From Chitinophaga skermanii (GTDB lineage Bacteria > Bacteroidota > Bacteroidia > Chitinophagales > Chitinophagaceae), in assembly GCF_003259335.1 (NCBI RefSeq), contig NZ_QLLL01000005.1:124001-188000 (forward strand): a stretch of 64,000 nt of DNA, given 5' to 3'. A model generated the notes under the pieces. That model saw only the letters and a program-made list of their open reading frames with translations, did not search any database and was not told the origin of the DNA. The translations under genes were made by a program, and so were the position numbers. This document shows, piece by piece, positions 45,600 to 55,000 of this stretch (the first letter of the stretch is position 1; every line of letters begins with the position of its first letter).

Positions 45600-46085
45600 A
45601 TGAAACTATCCAAAATCCTAACACTGCTGTTAGCTTCAGCTTCGCTATTGGCAGTAAGCTGTAAAAAAAGCAAAGACAAAAACACTGTTGTACCACCTGT
45701 AGTACAAGAAACTTTCCCTGAACCTTTAGTCAAATTACACGTTGTCGATTCCGTTTCAGGAACAGACATGTTAACTGGGGCCAACCCGTTAATAAAGGAT
45801 GCTAATGCCTATCGTAACGACACATCCAAGATGCCATGTGCCGATTTATACATCGATAAAACAAAAGCGCCGGCAGAGTTGCATATCTATACCTATATTC
45901 AAACAGATTCCTTCTTGGTAAAGTTTGAACTCCAATCGGGCGAAATAGTACAGCGGAAAATAGCATATACCCCGGTGTTCAAATATGCTTATACATTAGG
46001 CCAGGGTATTAAAATCGGGCAAGATCTCATCTGTCAAAACTGTGATGCTGTTTATACTTTACGCTTAAACCCTTTAAATCGTTAA
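45600..46085 (+). CDS. Lipoprotein, first of a paralogous pair
   Basis: 161 residues. Lipobox Cys21 (LLAVSC), a Lys/Pro linker, then a beta-rich domain. The segment VKLHVVDSVSGTDMLTGAN matches LLSFRYIDKQTGKDLAAGAD in the gene 4 bases downstream, so the two are tandem paralogues. Cysteines at the C-terminal end (LICQNCDAVYTL) could form a disulfide. Function unknown. Confidence 0.8.
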   Translation: MKLSKILTLLLASASLLAVSCKKSKDKNTVVPPVVQETFPEPLVKLHVVDSVSGTDMLTGANPLIKDANAYRNDTSKMPCADLYIDKTKAPAELHIYTYIQTDSFLVKFELQSGEIVQRKIAYTPVFKYAYTLGQGIKIGQDLICQNCDAVYTLRLNPLNR

Positions 46086-46089
46086 TCTT

Positions 46090-46560
46090 ATGAAAACATG
46101 GAAATATATTCTACTCTTCGCGGTGATAGGGATAATAGTAGCGTGCTCGAAAGAAGAAAAAGAACCAGAAATACTATGTGATTTACCGGCATACCCATTA
46201 TTGTCATTTCGTTATATAGATAAACAAACAGGAAAGGATTTAGCCGCTGGAGCAGATGCTAAGATTAAGAAAGTATACTTCTTTTCAACTGCAGAAAAAG
46301 AGCATTTATTATTGAATTACTATCCCAGCGAAAACTTGTACCATAGCCCGTATGCAGACACTTTAAGACCATTTATGACGAGGCTAAACTACCAAAGAAC
46401 AGATTTGTTTATCGAGGCAGTTTACAAGGATAATACAAGAACAATGGATCATATTAAATTGAGCTGGATTGGTGGTAGATGTGGCAGTTATCCTGTGATA
46501 ATCGCCGTGAATGATCAACCTGTGAAAGGTACACCAAGCTTCTTTGCTATCGAAAAGTAA
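46090..46560 (+). CDS. Lipoprotein, second of a paralogous pair
   Basis: 156 residues. Lipobox Cys19 (GIIVAC), then CDLPAYPLLSFRYIDKQTGK, a beta domain and a terminal SWIGGRCGSYPVIIAVND. The starting motif DxxTGxDLxxGA is shared with the previous gene; overall identity is low, so the duplication is old. It is separated by 4 bases and co-transcribed. Function unknown. Confidence 0.8.
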   Translation: MKTWKYILLFAVIGIIVACSKEEKEPEILCDLPAYPLLSFRYIDKQTGKDLAAGADAKIKKVYFFSTAEKEHLLLNYYPSENLYHSPYADTLRPFMTRLNYQRTDLFIEAVYKDNTRTMDHIKLSWIGGRCGSYPVIIAVNDQPVKGTPSFFAIEK

Positions 46561-46569
46561 GTTTTTTTC

Positions 46570-46609
46570 TACTCGGTTTGCATTCATTATATTCGATGCA
46601 AACCGAGTA
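46570..46609 (+). promoter_or_regulatory. 14-bp perfect hairpin just before the MazG-like start
   Basis: Arms 46570-46583 and 46596-46609 with a 12-base loop; the MazG-like ATG follows after 4 bases. No T-run follows on either strand, so it is not a normal terminator and might control translation. Confidence 0.55.
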
Positions 46610-46613
46610 AAAT

Positions 46614-46940
46614 ATGACCATCAAAGAAGCGCAAGAAAAAGTAGATCAATGGATCAATACAACGGGCGTACGCTATTTCAGCGAGTTAACCAATATGGCC
46701 ATCCTTACAGAAGAAGTAGGGGAGGTAGCCCGTATTATTAGCCGTCAATACGGTGAACAATCCTTCAAAGAAAGTGATAAAAAGAAAGAATTAGCCGATG
46801 AATTGGCTGATGTAATGTGGGTAGTTATGTGCCTAGCTAATCAAACGGGTGTTGACCTTACCGCCGCATTGGAAAAGAACTTCGAGAAAAAATCTACCCG
46901 CGACGCGAACAGGCACAAGGAAAATGAGAAGTTAAAATAA
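46614..46940 (+). CDS. MazG-like nucleotide pyrophosphohydrolase
   Basis: 108 residues. The all-alpha NTP pyrophosphohydrolase pattern is present: EEVGEVARII (ExxE at about 33-37) and ELADELADVMWVV (ExxxD-type at about 61-72), which bind magnesium. Members remove non-canonical or excess nucleotides (dUTP, dCTP, or modified forms). It is single-domain, unlike E. coli MazG. Its start is overlapped by a long hairpin. Followed at 33 bases by the YihY gene. Confidence 0.9.
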   Translation: MTIKEAQEKVDQWINTTGVRYFSELTNMAILTEEVGEVARIISRQYGEQSFKESDKKKELADELADVMWVVMCLANQTGVDLTAALEKNFEKKSTRDANRHKENEKLK

Positions 46941-46973
46941 ACGGTTTGGCGCAAAGGTTGTTATTACACCTAT

Positions 46974-47933
46974 ATGAATAACACCCAAAAGCCCATACGA
47001 CCCTTCCAACAATATTGGAAAATCTTCGGTAAAGCCATCGGCGGATTCATGGACGATAAAGTACTGAAGCTCAGTGCTGCATTGGCTTACTATACGATCT
47101 TCTCCATCGCCCCGATGTTGATTATTATCATTTATTTATGTGATATCTTTTTAGGCCGAGAAGCCATTGAAGGCAGTATTTACGGGCAAATTCGCGGATT
47201 AGTAGGCGAATCGGCTGCTGTTCAAATCCAGCAAATCATCGAAAATTCAACCCTGTCGCAAGACATGAGTTGGGCAACCATCGTAGGTTTCGTAGCCTTA
47301 ATTGTAGGGGCAACCGGGGTATTTTCGGAAATCCAAGACTCTATTAACACCATTTGGCGCCTTAAAGCCAAGCCCAAAAAAGGATTTCTTAAATTGGTGA
47401 TTAACCGTTTACTATCCTTTTCATTGGTCATAAGCTTAGGATTTATCTTACTCGTGTCGTTGGCACTGAATGGGATTATTGAAATCTTAAATAATCGCTT
47501 AACAGCGATGTTCCCTGGTATTGCAGTTATTACGGCATATGTTTTCAACGTGGTGCTTACCTTCGGGATTATCACTTTATTATTTGGAATTATATTTAAA
47601 GTATTACCGGATGCCCGGATTAAGTGGAAAGATGTACTGGTAGGTGCTTTAACCACGGCGGCCTTGTTTATGCTGGGAAAGTTTGCTATTGGGTATTACT
47701 TGGGTGCCAGTAAGGTGGGGAGTACGTATGGCGCGGCAGGATCAATTGTGATCGTTTTGTTATGGGTGTATTATTCCGCTGCAATTCTGTATTTTGGGGC
47801 GGTTTTTACACGCATTTATGTGGAGCGGAATGGATGCCATATTGAACCGAATGACTATGCCGTTTGGGTGAAACAGATAGAGGCAGAAGCCGATACTTTA
47901 GAAGATACGCATAAGGCGGTGATAAAAAAGTAA
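46974..47933 (+). CDS. YihY/BrkB-family membrane protein
   Basis: 319 residues with about six helices. The family pattern is seen in LKLSAALAYYTIFSIAPMLI near the start and STYGAAGSIVIVLLWVYYSA near 240-262. The C-terminal tail is acidic. Often annotated as ribonuclease BN by error; the real function is unknown, possibly a transporter. It lies between a MazG-like gene and glyS. Confidence 0.9.
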   Translation: MNNTQKPIRPFQQYWKIFGKAIGGFMDDKVLKLSAALAYYTIFSIAPMLIIIIYLCDIFLGREAIEGSIYGQIRGLVGESAAVQIQQIIENSTLSQDMSWATIVGFVALIVGATGVFSEIQDSINTIWRLKAKPKKGFLKLVINRLLSFSLVISLGFILLVSLALNGIIEILNNRLTAMFPGIAVITAYVFNVVLTFGIITLLFGIIFKVLPDARIKWKDVLVGALTTAALFMLGKFAIGYYLGASKVGSTYGAAGSIVIVLLWVYYSAAILYFGAVFTRIYVERNGCHIEPNDYAVWVKQIEAEADTLEDTHKAVIKK

Positions 47934-47976
47934 CGCATTGTAAAAAATATCAATGCAAGAAATCAAAATTCAAATT

Positions 47977-47984
47977 TATCTTTG
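47977..47984 (+). promoter_or_regulatory. -7 box of the glyS promoter, near-leaderless
   Basis: TATCTTTG, exact TAnnTTTG. Only 7 bases separate it from the ATG at 47992, so transcription would start at or next to the start codon. Confidence 0.6.
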
Positions 47985-47991
47985 CCCAACT

Positions 47992-49422
47992 ATGGCTACA
48001 GATCAGAACAAATTCCAAGCGATCATTTCGCATTGTAAAGAATACGGTTTTATATTTCAATCTAGCGAGGTTTACGACGGTTTAAGTGCCGTGTACGATT
48101 ACGGCCAATACGGTTCAGAGTTGAAGAAAAACGTGAAGGATTTATGGTGGAAGAGCATGACCCAAATGCATGATAATATCGTGGGTATCGATGCAGCCAT
48201 CTTTATGCACCCTACTACCTGGAAAGCTTCAGGTCACGTAGACGGTTTCAGCGACCCAATGATCGATAATAAAGACAGTAAGAAACGTTACCGTGTAGAT
48301 CATTTGATCGAAGGTTTTGCAGCTAATTTACCTACTGCAGAAGCTGAAGCACTTATTTCAAAAATGGAAAAATTAGAAGCTGCCAACGATTTAGTGGGTT
48401 TAAAGCAACTAATTGATGAAAATAAAATTACATGTAGTGTTAGCAAAACAGCTAATTGGACCGACATTCGCCAGTTCAACTTGATGTTTGCCACACAATT
48501 AGGTAGCGTAGCCGAAGAAGCTAACGAAATCTACTTACGTCCAGAAACTGCGCAAGGTATTTTCGTGAATTTCTTGAACGTACAAAAAACGGGTCGTATG
48601 AAAATCCCGTTTGGTATTGCTCAAATCGGTAAGGCGTTCCGTAACGAAATCGTTGCACGCCAATTCATTTTCCGTATGCGCGAGTTCGAACAAATGGAGA
48701 TGCAATTCTTCGTTCGCCCTGGCACCGAAATGGAATGGTATAACTTCTGGAAAGAAGAACGTTTGAAATGGCACAAAAGCATCGGTATCAACCCTGGGAA
48801 ACTCCGTTTCCATGATCACACGAAGCTTGCATTCTACGCCAATGCTGCATTGGATATCGAGTACGAATTCCCATTCGGATTCAAAGAATTAGAAGGCATT
48901 CACTCGCGTACGAACCACGATTTGTCGAGACACCAAGAGTTCTCTGGCAAGAAAATGCAGTATTTCGATCCAGAAATCAATCAAAACTACATCCCGTACG
49001 TTGTTGAAACTTCTGTAGGTTTAGACCGTACGATTTTGATGTTGTTAAGCGAAGCGTACGAAGAGCAGGACTTAAGCACACCGGAAAAACAAGATTCCCG
49101 TGTTGTATTGAAATTCCCAGCGAAAGTAGCACCGATTAAATTGGCCATTTTCCCATTAACGAAGAAAGACGGCTTACCAGAAATCGCCCGCGAAATCCAA
49201 GAGCAATGCAAACCATTGTTCCGCTGCTTCTACGAAGAGAAAGATGCCATCGGTAGACGTTACCGTCGTCAAGATGCAATCGGTACACCCTTCTGTATCA
49301 CAGTTGACCACCAAACAAAAGAAGATGGCACCGTAACTATTCGCTACCGCGATACGATGGAGCAAGAACGCGTGGGTGTTGATCAATTAATTCAAATCGT
49401 TACGAAAGAAATCAACAAATAA
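47992..49422 (+). CDS. glyS: Glycine--tRNA ligase, alpha2 type
   Basis: 476 residues from ATG 47992; the in-frame ATG at 47953 precedes the -7 box and is rejected. It charges tRNA-Gly. Class II motifs are clear: motif 2 FRNEIVARQFIFRMREFEQM, motif 3 VVETSVGLDRTILMLL, and the anticodon domain at the C-terminus (PIKLAIFPLTKKDG). This is the eukaryote/archaea-like single-chain type and not the alpha2beta2 enzyme. Strong terminator follows. Confidence 0.97.
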   Translation: MATDQNKFQAIISHCKEYGFIFQSSEVYDGLSAVYDYGQYGSELKKNVKDLWWKSMTQMHDNIVGIDAAIFMHPTTWKASGHVDGFSDPMIDNKDSKKRYRVDHLIEGFAANLPTAEAEALISKMEKLEAANDLVGLKQLIDENKITCSVSKTANWTDIRQFNLMFATQLGSVAEEANEIYLRPETAQGIFVNFLNVQKTGRMKIPFGIAQIGKAFRNEIVARQFIFRMREFEQMEMQFFVRPGTEMEWYNFWKEERLKWHKSIGINPGKLRFHDHTKLAFYANAALDIEYEFPFGFKELEGIHSRTNHDLSRHQEFSGKKMQYFDPEINQNYIPYVVETSVGLDRTILMLLSEAYEEQDLSTPEKQDSRVVLKFPAKVAPIKLAIFPLTKKDGLPEIAREIQEQCKPLFRCFYEEKDAIGRRYRRQDAIGTPFCITVDHQTKEDGTVTIRYRDTMEQERVGVDQLIQIVTKEINK

Positions 49423-49441
49423 TAGTTGCTTTTAGATAAAG

Positions 49442-49477
49442 AAAACCCCAAGCATGTAAATATGCTTGGGGTTTTTT
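49442..49477. terminator. Terminator of glyS, bidirectional
   Basis: 14-bp perfect stem (49442-49455 with 49462-49475) with A-rich left arm and T-rich right end. Confidence 0.9.
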
Positions 49478-49491
49478 AGTAATAATATGTG

Positions 49492-49577
49492 TCAAATATT
49501 GATATGTTTATTTGAACATCAATATTTGAGAATGAAGTTAATTGTGCATCAAAGAATGCTTCATCAAATATTGATAT
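49492..49577. repeat. Three copies of TCAAATATTGATAT
   Basis: Direct copies at 49492-49505 and 49564-49577 and a near-inverted copy at 49516-49529. The first two form a long palindrome; the last touches the 3' end of the reductase gene. The 10-mer core TCAAATATTG also occurs at 10613 and 32149, both beside terminators. Confidence 0.55.
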
Positions 49578-50302
49578 CAACCATATAATTCTAAGTGAAT
49601 ATCTTTCCGATCATACCCCATGGCGATAATGCGTTGCTTAGCCTCATCAATCATATTTTTCCAGCCACATAGAAAAAAATGGGCCGGGCGCTTATCAGAT
49701 AATAGCTGTTCGTAAACATCATGTACATATCCACGATGTCCCCACCAATTAGGGTTTGTATCGCGCGACAGTGTTGGGTGGTAGGTAAAATTATGCATGC
49801 CATTTTGCAAAGTCCGCATTTCTTCTGCGTACAATAGATCGTGCTCATACCGGGTGCCAAACACTAAGTGTATTGGAGGATGTGCAATATTATTTTCATG
49901 TAAAAATTTCACCATAGATCGATAAGGTGCAATACCTGTTCCCGTACAAATAAGGAATAAATCGCGGTCCATTTCCGGGGGTAAGGTGAACAAACCCAAT
50001 GGACCACGTAATATCAAGGTACTTCCTTCAGTAATTTCGTTGAATAAATACGTAGTGCCTGCACCGCCTTCCAAAAGAACAATCACCAGCTCAATTTCGT
50101 TATTGCCATTAGGATGCGATGCGATCGAATAACTGCGCCAGCGCTTGTTTTTCTTTTCGTGGATAGGCAAATCCAATGTCACAAACTGCCCCGGTTTAAA
50201 GTCGAATGCCTGTAATTCGGGCACTTGTATCCAAAAGCGGCGTGTATTGGGCGTTTCATTGATAATTTTGGTCACAATGCCATTGTACCATGTTTCAACC
50301 AT
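49577..50302 (-). CDS. FAD-dependent ferredoxin/flavodoxin-NADP+ reductase-like protein
   Basis: 241 residues. FAD motif RSYSIAS near 58-64 (RxYS), then GPLGLF, and the NAD(P) motif ICTGTGIAPYRSM near 117-130. No extra iron-sulfur domain is present. Such proteins shuttle electrons between NAD(P)H and ferredoxin, flavodoxin or other acceptors. The substrate is open. Single gene on the minus strand. Confidence 0.91.
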   Translation of the reverse strand: MVETWYNGIVTKIINETPNTRRFWIQVPELQAFDFKPGQFVTLDLPIHEKKNKRWRSYSIASHPNGNNEIELVIVLLEGGAGTTYLFNEITEGSTLILRGPLGLFTLPPEMDRDLFLICTGTGIAPYRSMVKFLHENNIAHPPIHLVFGTRYEHDLLYAEEMRTLQNGMHNFTYHPTLSRDTNPNWWGHRGYVHDVYEQLLSDKRPAHFFLCGWKNMIDEAKQRIIAMGYDRKDIHLELYG

Positions 50303-50508
50303 AAAATGGATAAATTAGTAAGTAAAAAGAAGCCGTAATTCGCTGTAAGCCTTATTGTTATTGATATTGACCTTTTCCTGGGCGTGCGATAATGTGTTGG
50401 AATTCATATCAATTTACAGATTTTTTACAAGAATACACGGCGGAACCAGGCAGGTGTCATAACATTAATTTTAACATCGCCTGCGAACGAAAAAAGGCAT
50501 ATACATCG

Positions 50509-50516
50509 TATCTTTG
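50509..50516 (+). promoter_or_regulatory. -7 box of the mfd promoter, near-leaderless
   Basis: TATCTTTG, exact TAnnTTTG, 8 bases before the ATG at 50525. The transcript would have almost no 5' leader. Confidence 0.6.
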
Positions 50517-50524
50517 CAATCTTC

Positions 50525-53500
50525 ATGAACTTACAGGCAGTTTTACAATTATACCAGCGAGATGCGCGCCTGCAAACTTTGGTGAAAGGCTTAGAAGCGC
50601 CTGCTCCCAGCTATTTTCATTTAACAGGATTGTCGGGAAGCTCCACCAACTTTGTAGCTGTGAATGCATGGGCCAATGGCGATGCTAATCACCTTTTCAT
50701 CTTGAATGATCGAGAAGAAGCCGCATATTTTCACAACGATTTCGAGCAGCTCAGCGAAGCGCTCGACGTTTTCTATTTCCCCGACTCATTCAAGAAGGTC
50801 GGGCAATTCAACGAAATTAATAGCAGTCATAGCATGCTGCGAACGGAAGCTTTAATGAAGTTTACCGGCGCGCATGTGCATAAAAAGGTAATGGTTACCT
50901 ATCCCGAAGCATTGTGGGAAAAAGTAGCCGGTAGCACAGCTTTTAACACAAATACTATACAAATTAAGATCGGCGATACTTTGCAGGTCGATGGTTTGTT
51001 GGAAAAGTTGATTGGCTGGGGATTTGAACATAGCGATTTCGTATACGAACCCGGTCAATTTGCCGTTAGGGGTGGTATCTTGGATATTTACTCTTTCGGG
51101 AATGAAAAGCCTTACCGTGTTGAGTTGTTTGGAGATGAGGTGGATTCCATTCGATTATTCGACCCGGAATCGCAACTGAGTGAACGGAAGCTCACACAGG
51201 TGACGCTTATAGCCAATATGGATACCCGCACGGAAACGCATGTGAAAACCAGCTTATTGGAGTTTTTGCCTGAGAATACCATTGTTTGGATCAAAGATCC
51301 AGCTTATGTAGCAGGCGTTATTAACCAGCTTGAAACCAAGTTGGAAGATTTCCTTGCACTGAACCACAGTGTGCGTATTAACGAAGACGAAACAATTTAT
51401 ATACACGCCGAAGATTTCGAAAAAAGCGAGCCATTATTCGAACAAATGTTGCAAAGACATAACGTCGTATTTGGTCCGAAATTCAACTTCGAGAATGTAT
51501 TACCCAATGTCGAACTAGCTTTCAAAACAAAAGAACAGCCGGTATTTAATCGACAATTCGATCTGCTCATCAAAACGCTCGAAAAACAAAACGCTGAAAA
51601 GTACGCGATCTTTATATTCGCCGAAAACCCACGCCAGCTCGAACGCCTAAGAAGCATCTTCGAAGATCTGAAAGCAACATTCACCTTTTATCCCATACCG
51701 GTAGCTATTAGCGGCGGCTTCGTGGATGAAGAATTGAAGCTAGTGGTATTCACCGATCACCAGGTATTCCAACGTTTCCATAAATACAAACTCAAATCTG
51801 CCTACAGTAAAAGCAAGGCCATTACATTGAAAACCTTGCGTGAACTGCAACCCGGCGATTTTGTAACGCACATCGATCATGGTGTGGGGCAATATAGCGG
51901 CCTTCAAAAAATTGAAGTGGGTGGCAAAATGCAAGAAGCCATCCGCATCATTTACAAGAACAATGATTTGCTGTATGTGAACATTAACTCGTTACACAAA
52001 ATCAGCAAATACACGGGTAAAGAAGGCGTAGAACCGAAGATTAATAAGTTGGGTAGCGATGCTTGGGAAAAGCTGAAAGAAAAGGCTAAAACTGAGGTTA
52101 AAGATATCGCGAAAGACCTGATTCGTTTATATGCAGCGCGAAAGGCACAGCAAGGTTTTGCACACACGCCAGATACTTACTTGCAAACAGAATTGGAAGC
52201 TTCGTTTATTTATGAAGATACACCTGATCAAGCCAAGGCTACTGCCGATGTGAAACGCGATATGGAATCGCCATCACCAATGGATCGCTTGGTTTGTGGC
52301 GACGTGGGCTTTGGTAAAACTGAGGTGGCTGTACGTGCAGCATTCAAAACATTAGCAGATGGTAAACAAGCGGCTGTGCTTGTACCTACTACCATCTTAG
52401 CTTTCCAACACTATAAAACATTTTCCGAGCGCCTAAAGGATTTCCCTTGCACAGTGGATTATTTGAACCGTTTCAAGTCCACAAAATTGAAAAAGGAAAC
52501 CTTGCAAAAACTGGCGGAAGGTAAGATTGATATTATTATTGGTACGCATGCTTTATTAGGGAAAGATGTCAAATTCAAAGATCTTGGCGTACTGGTAATT
52601 GATGAAGAACAAAAATTCGGTGTAAGCGCTAAAGAGAAATTGAAGCAATTCAAAGTGAATGTGGATACGCTTACTTTAACGGCAACGCCTATTCCGCGTA
52701 CGTTACAGTTCTCGTTGATGGGTGCCCGCGATTTGTCGATCATTAATACACCACCACCCAATAGGCAGCCAATTGAAACGGAAGTACAAGTATTCAACCC
52801 CGATCAAATCCGCGACGCCATCTATTATGAAACTGAGCGCGGAGGCCAAGTGTACTTTATCCACAATAGGATTAAAGGCTTGGGTGAAATGGCCGGTTTA
52901 ATACAACAACTCTGCCCAGATTTAAGCATTGCTACGGCACACGGACAATTAGAAGGTCACCAACTCGAAGAAGCCATTATGGATTTCATCGAGCGTAAAT
53001 ACGATGTATTGGTATGTACAAACATCGTGGAAAGTGGAGTGGATATTCCAAATGCGAATACAATCATTATTAATAACGCGCATCACTTTGGTTTAAGCGA
53101 TTTACACCAGTTGCGTGGTAGGGTAGGTAGAAGTAACAAAAAAGCCTTCTGTTATTTGTTGGCACCGCCGATGAGTACGTTGCCGGCCGATAGTAGAAAA
53201 CGTTTACAAACACTCGAACAACACAGCGAGCTCGGTAGTGGTTTCCAAATTGCGATGAGGGATTTGGATATCCGTGGTGCCGGTAATTTGTTGGGTGGCG
53301 AGCAAAGTGGGTTTATTGCAGAGATCGGTTTTGATATGTATCAAAAGATCTTAGACGAAGCGATCCGTGAATTAAAACAAACAGAATTCCGCGATTTGTT
53401 CAAAGAACAATTGGAAGAGAAGAAAGATTATGTGAGCGATTGTACGATCGATACCGACTTGGAAATATTGATTCCTGATTCTTATGTTGAAAGTATTCAA

Positions 53501-53905
53501 GAACGTTTGAATCTTTACCAAGAGTTGGATAACATAACTTTAGAACCCAAGTTGCAAGCCTTCGCTAAAGGTTTGGAAGATCGATTTGGGCCATTACCGG
53601 AGCCTGTACAAGATCTATTTACAACTATACGCTGTCGTTGGTTAGCGATAAGATTGGGATTTGAGAAGTTGATGTTGAAGGAAGAAAAAATGCGTTGTTA
53701 TTTTATTAATAACCCCGATTCGCCCTACTTCGAATCGCCAACCTTCAACCATATTTTGCAACATATTCAAACGCGTACCAACAATGCAAAATTGAAACAA
53801 GTGGGTAAAAACTTTATGCTAGTTGTGGAAAGAATGAAGTCGATGGACGATGTTTATCATTTCCTTAACAATATGAGCGAAAGTCAACCTGTTCCTTCAA
53901 AATAA
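50525..53905 (+). CDS. mfd: Transcription-repair coupling factor
   Basis: 1126 residues, full length. It displaces RNA polymerase stalled at DNA damage and recruits UvrA. N-terminal UvrB-like domains are followed by the RNA-polymerase-binding domain (DFVTHIDHGVGQYSGLQKIE near 447-466), then the RecG-like motor: Walker A GDVGFGKTEVAVRAA, Walker B VIDEEQKFG, TATPIPRTL, and motif VI QLRGRVGRS. The C-terminal TRCF domain is present (DRFGPLPEPVQDL). Terminated 22 bases after the stop. Monocistronic. Confidence 0.97.
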   Translation: MNLQAVLQLYQRDARLQTLVKGLEAPAPSYFHLTGLSGSSTNFVAVNAWANGDANHLFILNDREEAAYFHNDFEQLSEALDVFYFPDSFKKVGQFNEINSSHSMLRTEALMKFTGAHVHKKVMVTYPEALWEKVAGSTAFNTNTIQIKIGDTLQVDGLLEKLIGWGFEHSDFVYEPGQFAVRGGILDIYSFGNEKPYRVELFGDEVDSIRLFDPESQLSERKLTQVTLIANMDTRTETHVKTSLLEFLPENTIVWIKDPAYVAGVINQLETKLEDFLALNHSVRINEDETIYIHAEDFEKSEPLFEQMLQRHNVVFGPKFNFENVLPNVELAFKTKEQPVFNRQFDLLIKTLEKQNAEKYAIFIFAENPRQLERLRSIFEDLKATFTFYPIPVAISGGFVDEELKLVVFTDHQVFQRFHKYKLKSAYSKSKAITLKTLRELQPGDFVTHIDHGVGQYSGLQKIEVGGKMQEAIRIIYKNNDLLYVNINSLHKISKYTGKEGVEPKINKLGSDAWEKLKEKAKTEVKDIAKDLIRLYAARKAQQGFAHTPDTYLQTELEASFIYEDTPDQAKATADVKRDMESPSPMDRLVCGDVGFGKTEVAVRAAFKTLADGKQAAVLVPTTILAFQHYKTFSERLKDFPCTVDYLNRFKSTKLKKETLQKLAEGKIDIIIGTHALLGKDVKFKDLGVLVIDEEQKFGVSAKEKLKQFKVNVDTLTLTATPIPRTLQFSLMGARDLSIINTPPPNRQPIETEVQVFNPDQIRDAIYYETERGGQVYFIHNRIKGLGEMAGLIQQLCPDLSIATAHGQLEGHQLEEAIMDFIERKYDVLVCTNIVESGVDIPNANTIIINNAHHFGLSDLHQLRGRVGRSNKKAFCYLLAPPMSTLPADSRKRLQTLEQHSELGSGFQIAMRDLDIRGAGNLLGGEQSGFIAEIGFDMYQKILDEAIRELKQTEFRDLFKEQLEEKKDYVSDCTIDTDLEILIPDSYVESIQERLNLYQELDNITLEPKLQAFAKGLEDRFGPLPEPVQDLFTTIRCRWLAIRLGFEKLMLKEEKMRCYFINNPDSPYFESPTFNHILQHIQTRTNNAKLKQVGKNFMLVVERMKSMDDVYHFLNNMSESQPVPSK

Positions 53906-53926
53906 ATAGTGCAAAATCAGTATAGC

Positions 53927-53956
53927 AAAGGCCTTCGCGAAAACGAAGGCCTTTTT
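53927..53956 (+). terminator. Terminator of mfd
   Basis: 11-bp perfect stem (53927-53937 with 53944-53954), followed by T. Confidence 0.9.
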
Positions 53957-54145
53957 AGTTTGTTATATAATTAGGATGCCTTAACATTGCAAATGTTAAT
54001 ATTTTCTAAAACTGTAACATTGTGCCCCTTGATTCGTTTCATGCCTTACGACAATCTATTTTTCATAGTAAACCCCGGTCGAAAAAAAATTGGTACGACT
54101 TATGGAATGAAGAATACAAGTTGCATCCTATAATTGAAATAAAAA

Positions 54146-54868
54146 ATGAAAACGATGAAAAAGTTAATCTTATTATTAGCTGTGGCAGTAGGTTTATCTA
54201 CAACGGTAATCGCTCAAACTAAAACTGAAACTCCCGTGAAAAAAATTGAAGTAAACGGTTCTGCCGAAATAGAAATTACACCAGATGAAATATACATCAG
54301 CATCACATTGCGCGAGTATAAATTGAAGAATGGTAAAACAGTTGATATTTCAACATTGGAGCAACAATTACAGAAAGCTGTAAACGAAGCCGGTATCGCG
54401 AAAGCAGACTTCACTATTGAAAATGTTTTCGGTTATAATAACGACTACTGGTGGAAGAAAAAGAAAACAGCAGAAGAATTCATGACACGTAAACAATACC
54501 GCTTAAAAGTAAACAGGTTAGATAAAATCAACCCTATCTTATCTAAAGTAGATGATGAAGGTATTGAAAGTGTAAACGTTTCTTCTTACAACAGCAGCAA
54601 AATGGAAGAATACCGCAAAGAAGTAAAAATTAAAGCTTTGCAAGCTGCTAAAGCAAAAGCTGAATACATGTTAGCTGCTATCGGCGAAAACATGGGCGGT
54701 GTGTTAGAAGTACATGAAATCAACACAGATAACTATAGCGATGTTCGTCCTGTTATGTACAATACAATGGCGAAAATGTCTGCTGATAGGGCTGTTCCTG
54801 AATCAAACATCGACTTCAAAACCATTAAAATTCGTGCTGAAGTAAACGCGATTTTCTCTATCAAATAA
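54146..54868 (+). CDS. SIMPL-domain (DUF541) periplasmic protein
   Basis: 240 residues; ATG 54146 or 54155 gives the signal peptide MKKLILLLAVAVGLSTTVIA. The mature part is a SIMPL/DUF541 fold: IEVNGSAEIEITPDEIYISI at the start and EVKIKALQAAKAKAEYMLAA near 155-175. DUF541 proteins form ring-like oligomers and occur in the periplasm or outer membrane; several are stress-related. Function unknown. Single gene with terminator. Confidence 0.9.
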   Translation: MKTMKKLILLLAVAVGLSTTVIAQTKTETPVKKIEVNGSAEIEITPDEIYISITLREYKLKNGKTVDISTLEQQLQKAVNEAGIAKADFTIENVFGYNNDYWWKKKKTAEEFMTRKQYRLKVNRLDKINPILSKVDDEGIESVNVSSYNSSKMEEYRKEVKIKALQAAKAKAEYMLAAIGENMGGVLEVHEINTDNYSDVRPVMYNTMAKMSADRAVPESNIDFKTIKIRAEVNAIFSIK

Positions 54869-54896
54869 CGATAACCACAACTGTTTTTGATATATA

Positions 54897-54929
54897 AGCG
54901 GTCTCTACTGGTAGAGGCCGCTTTTTTTG
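54897..54929 (+). terminator. Terminator of the SIMPL gene
   Basis: 12-bp stem with one G-T pair (54897-54908 with 54911-54922), then seven T. Confidence 0.85.
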
Positions 54930-55000
54930 TGATGCTATGATGAATACTTTAATTATTAATATTTTGAACTAAGAGTAGTTAGTAGTGGTATGTTTTAAAA

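Noticed and set aside
54022..54222. 66-codon ORF before and over the SIMPL gene
   Set aside because: Overlaps the SIMPL signal peptide in another frame and has no features.
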